A stretch of DNA of 41,340 bases. It comes from Bacteroidales bacterium. GTDB lineage: Bacteria; Bacteroidota; Bacteroidia; Bacteroidales; P3. Numbering within the stretch: the first letter of the stretch is position 1; each line of letters opens with the position of its first letter. The DNA lies in the NCBI GenBank assembly GCA_900771365.1, contig CAAGNU010000276.1, positions 1 to 41,340 of the forward strand, given 5' to 3'. The notes beneath the pieces are model-generated. The model saw only the letters and a list, made by a program, of their open reading frames with translations. It did no database searches and was not told the origin of the DNA. Positions 6,905 through 16,177 of the stretch are shown here, in pieces. Position numbers and translations under genes: made by a program.

Positions 6905-8287
6905 CTATTCGTTGAGGTCTTTGTCAGAGAGGAATTTGTCGAGCCATTTTCTCAAAGCGTCTTCGAAATGGCGGTCGCTACGGCGTTTGTGGCTCTTGCT
7001 CTGATCGGAATCTTTTTCATCGGACTGTTCGTCGGCAATCTCAATTTCTTCGACTTCGGGTGCTGATTTGCTTTCGGGAGCCGGGTCGGCCTGCTGGTTG
7101 TTGAGGTTGCGGGCTTCGAGACGCTCAGTTTCTTGGAAACCATAGAAGACGAGGCCGATACCCGTGGCAAACATAGGATGGGAAATCTCATCAATGTTGA
7201 CGCCGCCTTGCGTCTCAAGGTTTTCGTTCGGAATGCCGATATGGGTGTCGATACCCGTAATGAGTTCGCAGAACTCTTGTATGTTCTTGAGTTGGGAGCC
7301 GCCACCAGTGAGGGTGATGCCTGCGAGGAGCTGGCGATTATAGCCTGACTGTCCGATTTCATAGCCAACCTGCTCAAGAATCATCTCGGTGCGTGCCTTG
7401 ATGATGTTGGCGAGGGTCTTGACAGAAATCTCGCGCGGAGTCTGGCTGCGGATGCCAGGAATAGAGATTATTTCGTCAGCACTAACCGTAGAGGGACGGC
7501 AGGAGCCGAAGCGGGTTTTGAGGCTTTCAGCTTGATGTTTGAGAATTTGGCAGCTATCCTGAATATCTTTGGTGATGGCATTACCAGCGAGAGGAATCAC
7601 ATAGGAATGGCGGATGTGGTGGTCTTTGAAGATAGCGATATCGGTAGTGCCGCCACCGATGTCGACGAGAGCGACGCCAGCGAGGCGATCGAGGTCGTTG
7701 AGCACGGCGTAGGATGAGGCTACAGGTTCGAGCACGACGCCTTTCATGATGAGGCCGGCCTGTTGGATGGCGTCGCGGATGTTGCGGATATTGGTGGTGT
7801 TGCCTGTAACAATGTGGAAATTGGCTTCAAGGCATTTACCGCTTACGCCCACAGGGTCGATTTCGGGGTCGAGAAGCTGTCCGTCAACGTAATAGTCTTG
7901 CGGAAAGACGTGGATGATGTCCTCGCCAGGACCCAGAAGGATTCGGTATTGGTTGTCGATAAGAAGGTCGATGTCGGAAGCCTGGATTTGCGGATGGTCC
8001 TCGGGAATCATAATGCTGCCACGGTTGGAACCGCTCTTGATGTGCTGTCCGGCGATACCGACGTAAACCTCGGTAACCTCGGTGTGGGCCATCTCGGCGG
8101 CCTCGTAGACTGCGTGTGTGATACTCCTGGCTGTGTCGACAATGTTCATGACAGTGCCATGAACCACGCCTGCGGAATCGGTTTTGGCATAACCGACGAT
8201 GCGGATTTTGCCACTTTCGGCACGCTCGCCAATAAAGCATGCGATTTTGGTTGTGCCGATGTCTAGACCTGCTATGTACTTGTTCAT
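6905..8287 (-). CDS. ftsA: Cell division protein FtsA
   Basis: FtsA is the actin-like ATPase that tethers FtsZ to the membrane and recruits later division proteins. The ATG at 8285-8287 (MNKYIAGLDIGTTK) is chosen; an upstream TTG at 8314 only adds a low-complexity Asn/Lys stretch. The 460-residue protein has phosphate-binding loops (GLDIGTTKIACFIG at the start and ALVDIGGGTTDIAIF near 205) and the adenosine loop ITLTGGGSQLKNI. The usual 1C domain lies between the first loop and the ATPase core. An acidic, charged linker follows. The last 20 residues (HFEDALRKWLDKFL) form an amphipathic helix, the expected membrane anchor. It lies between ftsQ and ftsZ on the same strand. Confidence 0.97.
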   Translation of the reverse strand: MNKYIAGLDIGTTKIACFIGERAESGKIRIVGYAKTDSAGVVHGTVMNIVDTARSITHAVYEAAEMAHTEVTEVYVGIAGQHIKSGSNRGSIMIPEDHPQIQASDIDLLIDNQYRILLGPGEDIIHVFPQDYYVDGQLLDPEIDPVGVSGKCLEANFHIVTGNTTNIRNIRDAIQQAGLIMKGVVLEPVASSYAVLNDLDRLAGVALVDIGGGTTDIAIFKDHHIRHSYVIPLAGNAITKDIQDSCQILKHQAESLKTRFGSCRPSTVSADEIISIPGIRSQTPREISVKTLANIIKARTEMILEQVGYEIGQSGYNRQLLAGITLTGGGSQLKNIQEFCELITGIDTHIGIPNENLETQGGVNIDEISHPMFATGIGLVFYGFQETERLEARNLNNQQADPAPESKSAPEVEEIEIADEQSDEKDSDQSKSHKRRSDRHFEDALRKWLDKFLSDKDLNE

Positions 8288-8368
8288 ATTCTTGATATTT
8301 TTATTTTTATTCAAAATGTATTAAAGGCTGGGTTATGCTGCTGAGTTGCGTTATCTTTGATGATGCTG

Positions 8369-9139
8369 CTATAGTTCGGCAGAGCCCGTGTAGTCTTGAC
8401 CTCCGCTCTCGTTCGTGGAGCGTTTGGTGCAGACCACTTGCCCTTTATATTTTAGGCTTACTTGCGAGTATGTCTCCCAGCCAGCTTGCGGGAGTCCACG
8501 CGAGTAGAGCGCAATGAGGTTGTGAAACTTATCGTCGAGGTTCAGTGTGTCGCCAACCTGGACAATGTGGTTCCCCAGCTTTGGTGTGAGGTATAAGTCG
8601 CCCTCATCGTCACGATAAATCTGGTCGAATAGCGGAGCGATGTCTTCATGGGTGTGAAGGTAGTATGCGAGGGTCCATGCCTCTTTGAGTCCAGACTTTT
8701 TCAGATTTCCGTTGCACACGATAATGTCGGGAGAGCCTATTTTGCTAAGGGGCATACGGTGGAACTGGTCGTCGATATAGTACGTCTCTTTGGCAGTGTA
8801 GACTCGCATAATGGCTTCTCGTTGGCGAGCATAGAGCACAATGTCGCCACTAATGGAGGTGCTAGCTTGGCACTCTTTGAGGTAAGGAGATGCAGAAGCG
8901 GCTTTGGCTACAGCATTGAGGTCGACGTCTCGAAGGGTCGTGGAGGTGAGGTCGGGCAGGGCATGAAGGATAATAGCGGCTACTTGCTGGGGAGTAACGA
9001 GAGTGTCGCATTGGCCGTAGTCGATGTCTGCCCGGACATCATGCACCACAGACCTACGGTGCCAGATATTGGCAAGGATTACCAATACGAGGAGCAGTAG
9101 GATGATTACGAACGTGGTGATTTTCTTTCTGTACTTCAT
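8369..9139 (-). CDS. ftsQ: Cell division protein FtsQ
   Basis: The start at the ATG 9137-9139 gives a 256-residue protein with a short basic N-terminus (MKYRKK), one transmembrane helix (about 7-26) and a periplasmic domain. This is the FtsQ/DivIB plan. The family is poorly conserved in sequence; the call rests on topology, length and position between murC and ftsA. FtsQ links FtsL/FtsB to the division synthase. The first half resembles a POTRA-like fold (LRDVDLNAVAKAASASPYLKEC), followed by a beta region with VYTAKETYYIDDQF. A longer reading frame upstream overlaps murC and is not used. It lies 31 bases after murC. Confidence 0.88.
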   Translation of the reverse strand: MKYRKKITTFVIILLLLVLVILANIWHRRSVVHDVRADIDYGQCDTLVTPQQVAAIILHALPDLTSTTLRDVDLNAVAKAASASPYLKECQASTSISGDIVLYARQREAIMRVYTAKETYYIDDQFHRMPLSKIGSPDIIVCNGNLKKSGLKEAWTLAYYLHTHEDIAPLFDQIYRDDEGDLYLTPKLGNHIVQVGDTLNLDDKFHNLIALYSRGLPQAGWETYSQVSLKYKGQVVCTKRSTNESGGQDYTGSAEL

Positions 9140-9170
9140 GTCTGATGTAGGTTTGTTTTGTGATGAGGGG

Positions 9171-10553
9171 TTATTGTTCTTCCTGCATGGCTGCCACGAG
9201 GCGGGGCACAAGGCGGTCGATGCTGCCGGCACCCATGGTGACAACCACATCGGGACAAAGAGCGGGAAGAAGTTCGACGGCTTGGTCGAAGGTGCACAGA
9301 TACTTGGAGAGACTATCGATTTTGCGGAGGATCATCGATGAGGTGACACCGAGTATGGGCTTTTCGCGGGCTGGGTAGATGGGGAGCATAATAAGCTCGT
9401 CAAGAGTGGAGAGTACGCGAGCGAAATCGTCTGCGAAATCTCGTGTGCGGGAATAGAGGTGCGGTTGGAATATTCCGATGATACGTTTGTCGGGATAGAG
9501 GTATCGGATTGAGTCGAGGCAGGCTTCAATCTCTTGGGGATGGTGAGCGTAGTCGTCAATAAAGACGAGCTGTGGGGTGTTGATATGGTAATCGAAACGA
9601 CGGCGTACACCCGTATAGGTCTTGAAACCATAGCGTAGTTGGTATTCGTCGACACCGAGAGAGAGGCAGACAGCAGCAGCAGCAACAGCGTTCTCGACAT
9701 TGTAGAGGCTGGCGCAGGGCAGTTCGAGGTCGTAAAACACGCCTTTGGGTGTGCGGAGGTCAAAGAAAATGTTGCTACCATAATGGCGCACATTCCAAGG
9801 ATAATAGTCGGCTTCTATACCGTGGGCGGTATAGCTGACTTGGGGCGTTTTAGGTGCAGGATGATGGGTGTGGCATGTGTCATGTTCCTCGTGGCCGTCG
9901 AAAAGTGGAAGCCCTTGTTTGATGATGAGGATTCCGTCAGGGTCGGTAAGAGCCGCAAATTGACGGAAGGCATCAATGTAGTTCTCTGGGGTGCCATAGA
10001 TGTCGAGGTGGTCGGCATCAACGGCAGTAATGACTGAGCAGTAAGGACGGAGCTGTAGGAATGAGCGGTCGAACTCGTCGGCCTCAACAACTACGTATTC
10101 GCTCTTGGTGTTCACTACAATATTGGAATTGAAGTTCTTGGCCACGCCGCCAAGGAAAGCGCTGCACCCCATGGGGGTATGTGAGAGGATGTGGGCGATA
10201 AGGCTGGAGGTTGAGGTCTTGCCGTGAGAGCCGGAAACTGCGATACATTTCTTGTCGCGAGTGAGTTCTCCGAGCATTTGGGAACGCTTTACCATCTTGA
10301 TGCCTTTTTGGAGGAAGTACTGAAACTCTGCGGTCTCCTCGGGAATGGCAGGAGTGTAGATGACGAGGTCGATATTGTTTGGTATGAGTGCTGGGTCGTC
10401 TATATAGTGCACAGAGATTCCTTCGGAGATCAGCTGTTGTGTGAGCTGCGACTCCGTAGCGTCGTATCCATAGACGGTGTCGCCACGCTGGTTGAAGAAA
10501 CGTGCGATAGCGCTCATGCCTATGCCGCCTATACCGAGGAAATAGTAGTTCAT
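9171..10553 (-). CDS. murC: UDP-N-acetylmuramate--L-alanine ligase MurC
   Basis: MurC adds L-alanine to UDP-MurNAc with ATP, the first step of stem peptide assembly in the cytoplasm. The 460-residue protein has the N-terminal nucleotide-sugar domain beginning YFLGIGGIGMSAIA and the ATP loop GSHGKTST at 108-115. It also has the conserved VVEADEFDRSF and AVDADHLDIYG motifs, and a C-terminal ligase domain with FIDDYAHHP and IFQPHLYSRT. All are hallmark MurC motifs. It lies between murG (24-base gap) and ftsQ in one transcription unit. Confidence 0.97.
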   Translation of the reverse strand: MNYYFLGIGGIGMSAIARFFNQRGDTVYGYDATESQLTQQLISEGISVHYIDDPALIPNNIDLVIYTPAIPEETAEFQYFLQKGIKMVKRSQMLGELTRDKKCIAVSGSHGKTSTSSLIAHILSHTPMGCSAFLGGVAKNFNSNIVVNTKSEYVVVEADEFDRSFLQLRPYCSVITAVDADHLDIYGTPENYIDAFRQFAALTDPDGILIIKQGLPLFDGHEEHDTCHTHHPAPKTPQVSYTAHGIEADYYPWNVRHYGSNIFFDLRTPKGVFYDLELPCASLYNVENAVAAAAVCLSLGVDEYQLRYGFKTYTGVRRRFDYHINTPQLVFIDDYAHHPQEIEACLDSIRYLYPDKRIIGIFQPHLYSRTRDFADDFARVLSTLDELIMLPIYPAREKPILGVTSSMILRKIDSLSKYLCTFDQAVELLPALCPDVVVTMGAGSIDRLVPRLVAAMQEEQ

Positions 10554-10577
10554 GTTTTACGATACTTTTTTAAGTTG

Positions 10578-11690
10578 TTATAGGTATTTCAGCAGTTTGT
10601 CGATTTCATCCACGATGCGGTCGGCTGCGTGGGGTGCGCCGAGGTTGAGTAGGGCTTGGCTCATTGATTGGCGACGAGCCTCATCGTTGAGAATCTCTTT
10701 AGCGATGGGAAGGCCTTCGGTGATGCAGCGATTGTCGGGTACCAAAATGGCGGCACCTTTGTCGGCCAAAGCTTTGGCGTTCTTGGTCTGATGATCCTCA
10801 GCCACGTTGGGGGAGGGAATGAGGATGGTCGGCTTTCCGACAAGGGACAACTCCGAGATGGCGATAGCGCCAGCACGAGAAATGACCATATCGGCGGCAG
10901 CGTAGGCCAAGTCCATTCGGCTTACGAACTGATGAACTTTGACCCATTGCTCCATGTGGGCGTTAGCAACGGCCTGCCTTGCTTCATCATACATCCATTT
11001 CCCAGTCTGCCAGATGATTTGAATGTCATTTTCTTTAAAGAAGTTGAGATTATTCAACACCATCATATTGATGCTGCGTGCACCGAGGCTTCCCCCAACA
11101 GAGAGGATGACGGGCTTGGTAGCATCTATCTCGAAGTGGGCACAGCCTTCTTCGTGAGTGGCAGAAAGTAATTCGATGTCGGCTCTCACAGGGTTGCCTG
11201 TGAAGACGATTTTTTCTGCGGGGAAGAAGCGCTCCATGCCAGAGTAGGCCACGCAGATGGTCTTTGCACTTTTGGCGAGGGTCTTATTGGTCAGGCCTGC
11301 GTATGAGTTTTGCTCTTGGAGCAAGGTTGTGTAGCCCATGCGAGATGCTGTCTTGAGGGTGGGTTCGCTTGCAAATCCGCCAACACCGACAACGATGTCG
11401 GGTTGGAACTCGCGGATGATGCCACGTACTATGCAGCGGCTGCGGAGCACTTTGATCGGCAGCTGTAGGTTCTTAATGATATTGGAGATGGTTAGCTGAC
11501 GTTGCAGGCCTGCTATAGGGAGTCCTTTGATCGGATAGCCTGCAGCAGGTACTTTCTCCATTTCCATGCGTCCTTCTGCACCCACGAAGAGAATGTCGGC
11601 TTCGGGATGGCGGGCCTTGATGGCGTTTGCTATGGCTAGGGCAGGGAAGATGTGTCCTCCAGTACCGCCCCCACTGATGATGGCTTTCAT
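10578..11690 (-). CDS. murG: Lipid II synthase MurG (GlcNAc transferase)
   Basis: MurG transfers GlcNAc from UDP-GlcNAc to lipid I on the inner face of the membrane, making lipid II. The 370-residue GT-B protein begins with the glycine-rich GGGTGGHIFPALA loop (7-19). The second G-loop is VGVGGFASEP, and LQEQNSYAGLTNK follows. The UDP-GlcNAc site includes SVGGSLGARSIN and the C-terminal motif VISRAGAIAISELSLVGKPTILIPSP. Length is normal. It is 13 bases after ftsW and 24 before murC. Confidence 0.97.
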   Translation of the reverse strand: MKAIISGGGTGGHIFPALAIANAIKARHPEADILFVGAEGRMEMEKVPAAGYPIKGLPIAGLQRQLTISNIIKNLQLPIKVLRSRCIVRGIIREFQPDIVVGVGGFASEPTLKTASRMGYTTLLQEQNSYAGLTNKTLAKSAKTICVAYSGMERFFPAEKIVFTGNPVRADIELLSATHEEGCAHFEIDATKPVILSVGGSLGARSINMMVLNNLNFFKENDIQIIWQTGKWMYDEARQAVANAHMEQWVKVHQFVSRMDLAYAAADMVISRAGAIAISELSLVGKPTILIPSPNVAEDHQTKNAKALADKGAAILVPDNRCITEGLPIAKEILNDEARRQSMSQALLNLGAPHAADRIVDEIDKLLKYL

Positions 11691-11703
11691 AATATGATGT
11701 TTT

Positions 11704-12882
11704 CTATTGTTCGTTATTATTTGTCTCTATATTGGGGTCTTGAGTGTTTTCTTGCTTGGCAATCGCTAGCTCTTTCTTGCGGTTGTCGGCTGCAACAGAT
11801 TGTATGATGCCTATGCCGCAACCGAGGAAGATGTAGGCTGAGCCGCCGTAGCTGATGAAGGGTAGCGTCTGACCAGTAACAGGCAGGAGACCTACGGCAA
11901 CTGCCATGTTAGTGATGGCTTGGAGGAAGATGATTGTGCCGATACCTGCCACACAGATGCTGCCAAAAATGCCTTGGCAACGAGTGGCGATACGGATGCA
12001 GCGCAGATAGAACCAGCAGTAAAGTGCGAAGATACAGATTCCGGCGAGCATGCCCTTTTCCTCAAGAATGACGGCGAATATGAAGTCGTTATGAGCCTGA
12101 GTCATGAGGCGTCCGTGTATAGTAGTACCGACTCCTGCGCCTAAGAATCCGCCTCGGGCCACAGCCATACGAACCATGTTCTCTTGAGTGAGTTCGTTGG
12201 GGTTAGGGTGGAGCCAGGATTGCAATCGGTGGCCCCAAGTAGAAGAACGTGCGACATCCAACTTATCTCCGACAAAGTACAGGATGACGAAACCTACAAT
12301 AGCCAGCCCAGCCAAAATGATAAAGTATTTCCACCAAAGATGCCGGTCCACGCCTCCGAAGAAGATAGTGAAATAAGAGGCTACGAGTATGAGGATGGCT
12401 GATGAAAGGTTAGCGATGCCGACGAGGAAGCAAATCAAGATGATAGGAACCAGGAGGACTATGAAAGTCTGCTTCTCTTCAATGTGGTCACGATTGGCGT
12501 TGATTCGGTTGGCTAAGAAAACTACCAGCACAATCTTGGCCAGTTCGGATGGCTGAATGCTCATGCCGAAGAGGTTGAACCAGCGTCCCTCTCGTCCCAC
12601 TAGCAGTACGGCAAAGAGCAGTGCTAGCACTATGAAAAATAGGGCCTTAGATGGCTTGGAGAAATAACGGTAGTTGATGTGGGCAAGGACTAAGACGCAT
12701 AGCCAGGTGACGGCCACAATGACAGCATGCTTGAGAAAGATATGGCCTGGAGTGGAGTTGGATTTTGCAATAGCACTGAACCCGATAGCGCTGTATACCG
12801 CCACCAAGGAAATGCCGCAAAGCAGGGCGAAAATAATCCATAGCACCCTGTCGCCAACAAATATGCGTGATCCCTTCTTCAT
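11704..12882 (-). CDS. ftsW: SEDS peptidoglycan glycosyltransferase FtsW
   Basis: FtsW polymerises lipid II into septal glycan together with its partner penicillin-binding protein. The 392-residue protein has about ten transmembrane helices. SEDS motifs include GREGRWFNLFGMSIQPSELAK in the first half, the loop GFLGAGVGT after an Arg-rich stretch, and LPFISYGGSAYIFLGCGIG near the end. A short polar tail of Asn and Gln follows. Position next to murG and ftsI homologues favours FtsW over RodA. It starts 12 bases after the MurD-like gene. Confidence 0.95.
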   Translation of the reverse strand: MKKGSRIFVGDRVLWIIFALLCGISLVAVYSAIGFSAIAKSNSTPGHIFLKHAVIVAVTWLCVLVLAHINYRYFSKPSKALFFIVLALLFAVLLVGREGRWFNLFGMSIQPSELAKIVLVVFLANRINANRDHIEEKQTFIVLLVPIILICFLVGIANLSSAILILVASYFTIFFGGVDRHLWWKYFIILAGLAIVGFVILYFVGDKLDVARSSTWGHRLQSWLHPNPNELTQENMVRMAVARGGFLGAGVGTTIHGRLMTQAHNDFIFAVILEEKGMLAGICIFALYCWFYLRCIRIATRCQGIFGSICVAGIGTIIFLQAITNMAVAVGLLPVTGQTLPFISYGGSAYIFLGCGIGIIQSVAADNRKKELAIAKQENTQDPNIETNNNEQ

Positions 12883-12894
12883 AGCATCATGAAA

Positions 12895-13431
12895 TTATAG
12901 TTCGTTGACTTCGTGGCAGAAAATCTCGCTGGCGGATTGGTCAGAGAGACCTGTGCGTGTTGCGGGGGAGAGGATGACTTTGACGTTTTCGTAGCCGCTA
13001 TAGCAGGCCTTGCGCACAGCCGCACCAATGCTGTCGACATCATACACAGGGATGCTGTCGGCGAAGGCGTTGTGGAGTGCGCTGTTCTCGTTGCCCACGC
13101 AGATGAGCATCCGCACCTTGAGGAGCGCGAGGTCCCGCAGGTGTGCGTAATCGGCGGTGTTATCTCCTCCGAAAGCAATCCAGATAATGCCGCCTTCGCT
13201 ACGCTGAAGTGTGTACCATGTGGCATTCACATTGCGAGATGCCGCATCGTTGATGTATTCGATATTGTGGATAGAGGCAACCAATTCCATCCGATGGGAT
13301 GACTCTTCGAGACGTGCGAAACAGCTGCGCAGTTGGGCGTTGCGTATTTGACGCAGTTTGTCGGAATCTATAGCTGCGAGGCCTCCATGGATGCGGTCGC
13401 GACCCTGTTTTGCCAAAAGTTCTATACTCAT
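12895..13431 (-). CDS. Stand-alone MurD C-terminal domain, probably not a full ligase
   Basis: In the slot where dcw clusters carry murD (about 450 residues) this gene encodes only 178 residues. It aligns with the end of MurD: HRMELVASIHNIEYIND, NVNATWYTLQ, FGGDNTADY, an ICVGNENSALHNAF segment and VILSPATRTG. The nucleotide-sugar domain and the ATP-binding domain with GTNGKTT are absent, and there is no room for them before mraY (45 bases). Family motifs are altered: NDSKATN reads NDAASRN, and LSPACASFD reads LSPATRTGLSD. So D-glutamate addition by this protein is very unlikely. The reading frame is intact, starts with ATG and keeps operon spacing, which argues for retention, perhaps as a structural or regulatory remnant; a decaying gene is the alternative. 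Confidence 0.8.
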   Translation of the reverse strand: MSIELLAKQGRDRIHGGLAAIDSDKLRQIRNAQLRSCFARLEESSHRMELVASIHNIEYINDAASRNVNATWYTLQRSEGGIIWIAFGGDNTADYAHLRDLALLKVRMLICVGNENSALHNAFADSIPVYDVDSIGAAVRKACYSGYENVKVILSPATRTGLSDQSASEIFCHEVNEL

Positions 13432-13476
13432 AGTGTCTTTGTATTTATGAATGATAGTTGTTCTGTTATAGGTGAA

Positions 13477-14649
13477 TTATCTGAGTTTGAGCGTTACAAT
13501 GCTGATGATTGCAAGCAGGATGCCTATGATTGCAAAGCGTTGTACAATCTTTGGCTCGGGGATGCCCTTTTTCTGGTAGTGATGATGTATAGGGGTCATG
13601 AGGAACGGACGCTGTTCGATGGGAACGGACTCTGTGATAGGGAGTTTGTGTTTGCGGCGATAGCGTTTGCAGCCCATAGTCTGAATAATCACAGACACGT
13701 CCTCCATCACATAGATGCCGCATAAGATGGGGAGAAGTAGCTCTTTGCGTATGAGAAGGGCAAATACAGCGATAATGCCACCGAGAGCCAACGAGCCTGT
13801 GTCGCCCATGAACATCTCGGCAGGGTAGGTGTTGAACCAAAGGAAGCCCAGGGTTGCACCTACAAAAGCGGTGATGAAGACGGTAAGCTCGCCAATATTG
13901 TTGAGGTATACGATATTCAAGTAGTTGGACATGATGATGTTACCACTCAGCCATGCCAAGATGGCCAACGCACCGCCGATAATGGAAGCGGTAGAGGTGG
14001 CAAGTCCGTCGATACCGTCTGTGAGATTGGCGGCATTCGACACAGCTGTCACCACGAGAATGGACACAGCTACATAGACAACCCATACCCAGTCTTGTGT
14101 CCAATCTCCCATCCAACTGATGAGCCAGGCATAGTCAAACTCATTGCCCTTTACGAAGGGGATGGTTGTCTTGGTGGATGCAATCTTGGGGTAGAAAGAG
14201 AGGAGCAGGCCCACTGCGGCGCCAAGCACCACCTGCCCGAACACCTTGAACTTGCCGGGCATTCCGTGCTTGTCGTGCTTGAAGACTTTGATGTAGTCAT
14301 CGATGAAACCGATGAGCCCCAGCCATGCAGTAGTTACCAGCATAGTGATGACGTAGATGTTGTCCAATTTGGCAAACAAAAGTGTCGGGATGATGATGGC
14401 TGCGAGGATGAGGAGTCCGCCCATCGTGGGGGTGCCTTCCTTCTCCTTTTGGCCTTCGAGACCTAAGTTGCGCACTGTTTCGCCGATAGACTTTCTGCGG
14501 ATAAAGCGGATGAACGGTTTGCCGCAGAGAAGCATGATCAGCAAGGATGTAATGGCCGACATGGAGGCGCGGAATGAGATGTATTGGAACACGCCCGCCC
14601 CAGGGAAATCGAATGCTCGGTCTAACCAGTCAAAAAGATAGTATAGCAT
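13477..14649 (-). CDS. mraY: Phospho-MurNAc-pentapeptide transferase MraY
   Basis: MraY transfers phospho-MurNAc-pentapeptide from UDP to undecaprenyl phosphate, making lipid I. The 390-residue protein has about ten transmembrane helices. Motifs are KEGTPTMGG at 70-78, the catalytic pair in GFIDDYIKV (D117, D118), NAANLTDGIDGLA and the MGDTGSLALGG loop with its Mg-binding Asp. The cytoplasmic HHHYQKKG segment near the end is also typical. It lies 34 bases after murE. Confidence 0.97.
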   Translation of the reverse strand: MLYYLFDWLDRAFDFPGAGVFQYISFRASMSAITSLLIMLLCGKPFIRFIRRKSIGETVRNLGLEGQKEKEGTPTMGGLLILAAIIIPTLLFAKLDNIYVITMLVTTAWLGLIGFIDDYIKVFKHDKHGMPGKFKVFGQVVLGAAVGLLLSFYPKIASTKTTIPFVKGNEFDYAWLISWMGDWTQDWVWVVYVAVSILVVTAVSNAANLTDGIDGLATSTASIIGGALAILAWLSGNIIMSNYLNIVYLNNIGELTVFITAFVGATLGFLWFNTYPAEMFMGDTGSLALGGIIAVFALLIRKELLLPILCGIYVMEDVSVIIQTMGCKRYRRKHKLPITESVPIEQRPFLMTPIHHHYQKKGIPEPKIVQRFAIIGILLAIISIVTLKLR

Positions 14650-14683
14650 ATTCTATGGTATTATCAATTTTTATGTTCTTAAT

Positions 14684-16147
14684 TTATATAGACTTCATCT
14701 CTGAGCCGACAAGTAGGTTGCAAAGCTCTTCGCGGTCGTCAAAGTGGTGCTTCACTCCTTGGATGTCTTGGTATTTCTCGTGTCCTTTTCCTGCAACGAG
14801 GATGATGTCGCCTTCCTTGGCCATCATCACGGCGGTCTTGATGGCCTGGCGGCGGTCCGAGATGCGTACCACGCGGCATTTGTCCTCATCGCTGAGGCCT
14901 TGCTCCATGTCGTCAAGGATGCTCTCAGGGTCTTCTGTGCGAGGGTTGTCGGAGGTCAGGATGAGCTTGTCGCTCAATTTACAGGCAATCTGAGCCATCT
15001 CAGGACGCTTAGTCTTGTCGCGGTCTCCTCCGCAGCCGGCAACGGTGAGGAGCAGTTGGCCGGGTTTGCGGATAGCGTTGATTGTAGAGAGTACGTTCTC
15101 CAAAGCGTCGGGCGTATGGGCGTAGTCCACGATGGCCGTGATACCTTTGCCGCTTACATACTGGAAGCGGCCTTCGGCTGCATCAAGGTTGCTAATGAGC
15201 CGCATGGTCTCGTCGCGGTTCATGCCGGCAAGCACGGCTGCGGCATATATCGCAGTGATGTTGTAGGCGTTGAAGCGTCCCACCAGTTTGGTCCAGACTT
15301 CTTTTCCGTCAAGTTCGAGGAGCTGGCCTGCGAAACCTGTCTCCATCACGCGGCAGCGAAAGTCGGCCATGCGTTCAAGGCTGTAGGTGGAGACTTTCGC
15401 CTTGGTGTTCTGCACCATGACCATGCCGTTGCGGTCGTCTGTGTTGACGAGGGCAAAAGCCGATGCAGGGAGGCTGTCGAAGAACATCTTCTTGGCAGCT
15501 ATATAGTTGGCCATAGTCTTATGGAAGTCGAGATGGTCGTGGGTGATGTTGCTGAAGATGCCGCCAGCGAAAGTGAGCCCGCTGATGCGGTGCTGGTAGG
15601 CCGCATGGCTGCTGACCTCCATAAAGGCATACTGGCAGCCTGCGTCAACCATCTGGTGCAGAAGACCGTTAAGGGCTAGTGCGTCGGGGGTTGTATGGGT
15701 GGCGGGCACCTCCTCTTCGTCGATTTTGTTGACGATGGTGGAGAGCAGTCCCGCATGATAGCCGTATGCACGGAACAACCTGTGCAGCAAGGTCACTGTG
15801 GTGGTCTTGCCGTTCGTGCCTGTAATGCCGATGAGTTTGAGCTTGCTGGAAGGATGGTCGTAGAAGTTGTCGGCCATTATGCCGAGAGCGACATCGCTGT
15901 TCTCAACTTGAATATATGCCACTTCTTTGTGCAGATTTTTGGGCATCACTTGGCAGATGATGGCAGACGCGCCGTCTGCTATAGCACTTTCGATATATTC
16001 GTGCCCGTCAACCTTGGTGCCGACTTGTGCCACAAAGCAGCATCCTTTCGACACCTTGCGGGAGTCGAAGCAGATATTGCTTACTTCGGGGTCGAGCGTT
16101 GCGGCCACCTTAGGCGTTAGACCTTTTATGAGTGCGGACAGTTTCAT
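14684..16147 (-). CDS. murE: UDP-MurNAc-tripeptide synthetase MurE (meso-diaminopimelate type)
   Basis: MurE adds the third residue of the stem peptide. The 487-residue protein has all three Mur domains, the ATP loop GTNGKTTT at 110-117 and the HTTPDALALN motif. The carbamylated-lysine region follows, then DYAHTPDALENVL and GCGGDRDKTKRP. The motif DNPR at 400-403 is the known signature for meso-diaminopimelate, so the wall is predicted to be mDAP type, as usual for Bacteroidales. It is followed by mraY and preceded by ftsI with a 30-base gap. Confidence 0.97.
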   Translation of the reverse strand: MKLSALIKGLTPKVAATLDPEVSNICFDSRKVSKGCCFVAQVGTKVDGHEYIESAIADGASAIICQVMPKNLHKEVAYIQVENSDVALGIMADNFYDHPSSKLKLIGITGTNGKTTTVTLLHRLFRAYGYHAGLLSTIVNKIDEEEVPATHTTPDALALNGLLHQMVDAGCQYAFMEVSSHAAYQHRISGLTFAGGIFSNITHDHLDFHKTMANYIAAKKMFFDSLPASAFALVNTDDRNGMVMVQNTKAKVSTYSLERMADFRCRVMETGFAGQLLELDGKEVWTKLVGRFNAYNITAIYAAAVLAGMNRDETMRLISNLDAAEGRFQYVSGKGITAIVDYAHTPDALENVLSTINAIRKPGQLLLTVAGCGGDRDKTKRPEMAQIACKLSDKLILTSDNPRTEDPESILDDMEQGLSDEDKCRVVRISDRRQAIKTAVMMAKEGDIILVAGKGHEKYQDIQGVKHHFDDREELCNLLVGSEMKSI

Positions 16148-16177
16148 ATTATATATTTATTTTGTATTCATTAGTTA

